A DNA stretch of 14,418 nt from CAYWNA01 sp964459305 (lineage in GTDB: Bacteria; Planctomycetota; Planctomycetia; Pirellulales; Pirellulaceae), in the NCBI GenBank assembly GCA_964459305.1, contig CAYWNA010000308.1, forward strand, positions 1 through 14,418, given 5' to 3'. This document shows, piece by piece, positions 13,064-14,418 of this stretch. Below the pieces are notes generated by a model. That model had not been told where the DNA came from and ran no database searches. It worked only from the letters and a program-made list of their open reading frames with translations. The first letter of the stretch is position 1; every line of letters starts with the position of its first letter. The position numbers and the translations under genes were made by a program.

Positions 13064-14022
13064 TCGTCGCGCTGGAATTACTGCTGGTCGGCCTGGCGTT
13101 AAGCGCTTTTTTCAGCGGTTCGGAAACGGGGTTCTACCGCGCCACGAGGGTCCGCCTGGTGCTCGATGCCCTGGACGGCGACTGGATCTCGCGGGGGCTG
13201 TTGTGGTTGACGAACAATGCCGCATTTTTCGTGGCCACAACTCTAATCGGCAACAACATCGCCAACTACATAACGACGTTGGGCGTCGTGCTGCTGGCCA
13301 GGGACATTGCCGGCGACTCCAGCACTGTCGAGTTGGCGGCGACAGTGCTGTTTTCCCCTCTGGTTTTCGTCTACGGGGAATTGCTGCCCAAGTACCTCTT
13401 TTTCAACGCCCCCAATTTTCTTTTGCGACGTGGTGGCCCGCTCTTCCTGTTCTTCACCATTGTCTTCGCGCCGTTATCGGCGGTCTTATGGGCCATGGGT
13501 CAAGTGCTGCAGACTTTGGTAGGAGAGACGCCGCTGCGAGTTCGCTTAGCTCTCGCGCGTAAGGAACTGCAGGAGGTGTTGCAGGAAGGGCATGAGGCGG
13601 GGATACTGCGGCCCGCGCAACGCGACCTCGCACAAAACCTATTTGCCATCGCGCCACGCACGGTAGCCAACTATTGCCGTGCCGCCTCACGCATCGTATC
13701 GACGCGAATGGGCGCCGACCGAGGCCACGTGCTGCGATTGGCCGAGCGGCACGGGGCAGCGGTTCTGCCGGTAACCGAACACGGAAGCCGCGAGTTAGCT
13801 GGGTACGTACGGGTTGTCGATCTCTATTTGAGTGATGAGGACACCGTGCAGGAAGTGCGACCGCTTGTGACCCTGGACCGCGATGCGTCGCCGATCAAAG
13901 CGATCATGCAACTGCAAAGCGAGAAGGAAGAGTTGGCACAAGTGCTGGACGGCCATGGAAAGACGGTTGGCCTGCTGTACGCAACCGATCTCGCGGAATC
14001 CTTGTTCCGGGTTTCGCGCTGA
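13060..14022 (+). CDS. CNNM-domain membrane protein lacking the CorC C-terminal domain
   Basis: A 320-residue protein. Its GTG start overlaps the previous TGA in the sequence GTGA, with GGAGGGAAG just upstream, indicating translational coupling. Residues 1-160 are a DUF21/CNNM membrane domain with FFSGSETGFYRATRVRL (18-34), GNNIANY (64-70) and GELLPK (106-111), all well-preserved family motifs. Residues 165-317 are a CBS-like region with a degenerate start: where family members read MTPR, this has AASRIVSTR. It ends in GYVRVVDLY and VGLLYATDLAESLF. The CorC/HlyC domain found in its partner is absent. Either it forms a heterodimer with the upstream protein, sharing one CorC domain, or it is a separate cation transporter. 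It is the last gene of the operon and is followed after 8 bp by the palindrome 14031-14112. Confidence 0.88.
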   Translation: MIVALELLLVGLALSAFFSGSETGFYRATRVRLVLDALDGDWISRGLLWLTNNAAFFVATTLIGNNIANYITTLGVVLLARDIAGDSSTVELAATVLFSPLVFVYGELLPKYLFFNAPNFLLRRGGPLFLFFTIVFAPLSAVLWAMGQVLQTLVGETPLRVRLALARKELQEVLQEGHEAGILRPAQRDLAQNLFAIAPRTVANYCRAASRIVSTRMGADRGHVLRLAERHGAAVLPVTEHGSRELAGYVRVVDLYLSDEDTVQEVRPLVTLDRDASPIKAIMQLQSEKEELAQVLDGHGKTVGLLYATDLAESLFRVSR

Positions 14023-14030
14023 CGAAAGAA

Positions 14031-14112
14031 CGCGTAGATCGGGGCTCGCCCTGACCGGCTGCTGGCTCAAGTTGTGGTAGGTTCTAGGTCAGGGCAAGCC
14101 CGGAGCTACGCG
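14031..14112. repeat. Long palindromic element between convergent genes, containing a stop codon
   Basis: Arms 14031-14056 and 14087-14112 are inverted copies matching at 23 of 26 bases (outermost CGCGTAG and CTACGCG; the inner part includes GCCCTGACC/GGTCAGGGC). The loop is 30 nt. It sits between the CNNM operon and the convergent 85-residue gene and probably works as a bidirectional terminator-like structure. The TAG stop of the minus-strand gene (14106-14108) lies in the right arm, four bases inside its edge. Confidence 0.8.
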
Positions 14113-14363
14113 TCGCGGACATCCATGTCTTTCCGGTAACCCAACGACTTGACCACCATCAGCATTTCTTCGTAGTTGATGAAACGACGACGGTGATGGA
14201 GTTTGTACTGATCGATTGCGGTCGCCAACTCCGCTGCCTCATTGGATAGCTCGTCGTAGCTGTTAGTGAACTGCCGCCGTTCGCGAACGGGCGCCGGCCC
14301 TGGAGTCGCATAATCTCGGCGATCCACAAACGGGTCTGGAATCGTGGCAGCGGGTGTCGACAT
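14106..14363 (-). CDS. Small conserved-looking planctomycete-type protein, 85 residues
   Basis: Starts at ATG 14363 with GAGGAA about eight bases upstream (reading GAGGAACTAGGAAT before the ATG). Residues 1-34 are Pro/Arg-rich and probably disordered (TIPDPFVDRRDY). Residues 35-77 look like a compact helical domain: SYDELSNEAAELATAIDQY, then KLHHRRRFINYEEMLMVVKS and LGYRK. The basic HHRRRF segment next to YEEML suggests a nucleic-acid- or protein-binding helix pair. I recall proteins with this C-terminal pattern from many planctomycetes without a known function, so no function is assigned. There is no signal or membrane segment. It is convergent with the CNNM operon and its stop lies in the palindrome 14031-14112, so its true C-terminus may have been set by that element. 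The remaining 55 bases to the right edge hold only its upstream region. Confidence 0.78.
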   Translation of the reverse strand: MSTPAATIPDPFVDRRDYATPGPAPVRERRQFTNSYDELSNEAAELATAIDQYKLHHRRRFINYEEMLMVVKSLGYRKDMDVRDA

Positions 14364-14418
14364 ATTCCTAGTTCCTCACAGTCGAAGAGAACTTCCACGC
14401 GGATGGGGACACCAGATT

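Noticed and set aside
4766..14112. The palindromes as parts of a CRISPR array or complete insertion sequences.
   Set aside because: They differ in sequence, are single and widely spaced, and contain no transposase gene.

Overview
The window looks like chromosomal DNA of a planctomycete (Planctomycetota, probably of the Pirellula/Rhodopirellula type). This is inferred from gene content, not from a marker gene. The pointers are a DUF6807 protein beside a secreted beta-helix glycosidase-like protein, a VIT/vWA protein, a secreted Lys-rich LTxxQ protein, a tandemly fused ABC-2 permease, a pair of CNNM-type proteins, and a small C-terminal protein of a type I associate with planctomycetes. The DNA is moderately GC-rich, four genes start with GTG, and several gene ends carry long imperfect palindromes.

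Layout. 1-574 (minus) is the N-terminal part of a secreted protein that runs off the left edge. 923-4760 (plus) is a two-gene unit for extracellular carbohydrate use: a GH141-like beta-helix protein with PDZ and C-terminal beta-sandwich-like domains, then a DUF6807 protein. 4884-5609 (minus) is a hypothetical protein with a very basic N-terminus. 5945-8959 (plus) pairs a VIT/vWA surface protein carrying a Gly-rich/hydrophobic/Arg-rich C-terminus with a rhombosortase-like intramembrane serine protease. 9037-9564 (minus) is the LTxxQ protein, with its own intrinsic terminator. 9926-14022 (plus) is a tightly packed operon of a double-length ABC-2 permease and two CNNM/CorC-type membrane proteins (3-nt gap, then a 4-nt overlap). 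14106-14363 (minus) is an 85-residue conserved-looking protein.

Two themes stand out. First, the VIT/vWA protein and the rhombosortase-like enzyme form a plausible dedicated substrate/processing-protease pair, analogous to sortase/VIT-vWA target pairs in marine proteobacteria. Second, four different palindromic elements sit on gene 3' ends. Three contain the stop codon of a neighbouring gene near their edge. The fourth lies inside the rhombosortase frame and encodes nearly all of its last 33 residues. This suggests that mobile palindromes have been resetting gene ends here.

No tRNA, rRNA, CRISPR array, transposase gene or replication origin was seen.
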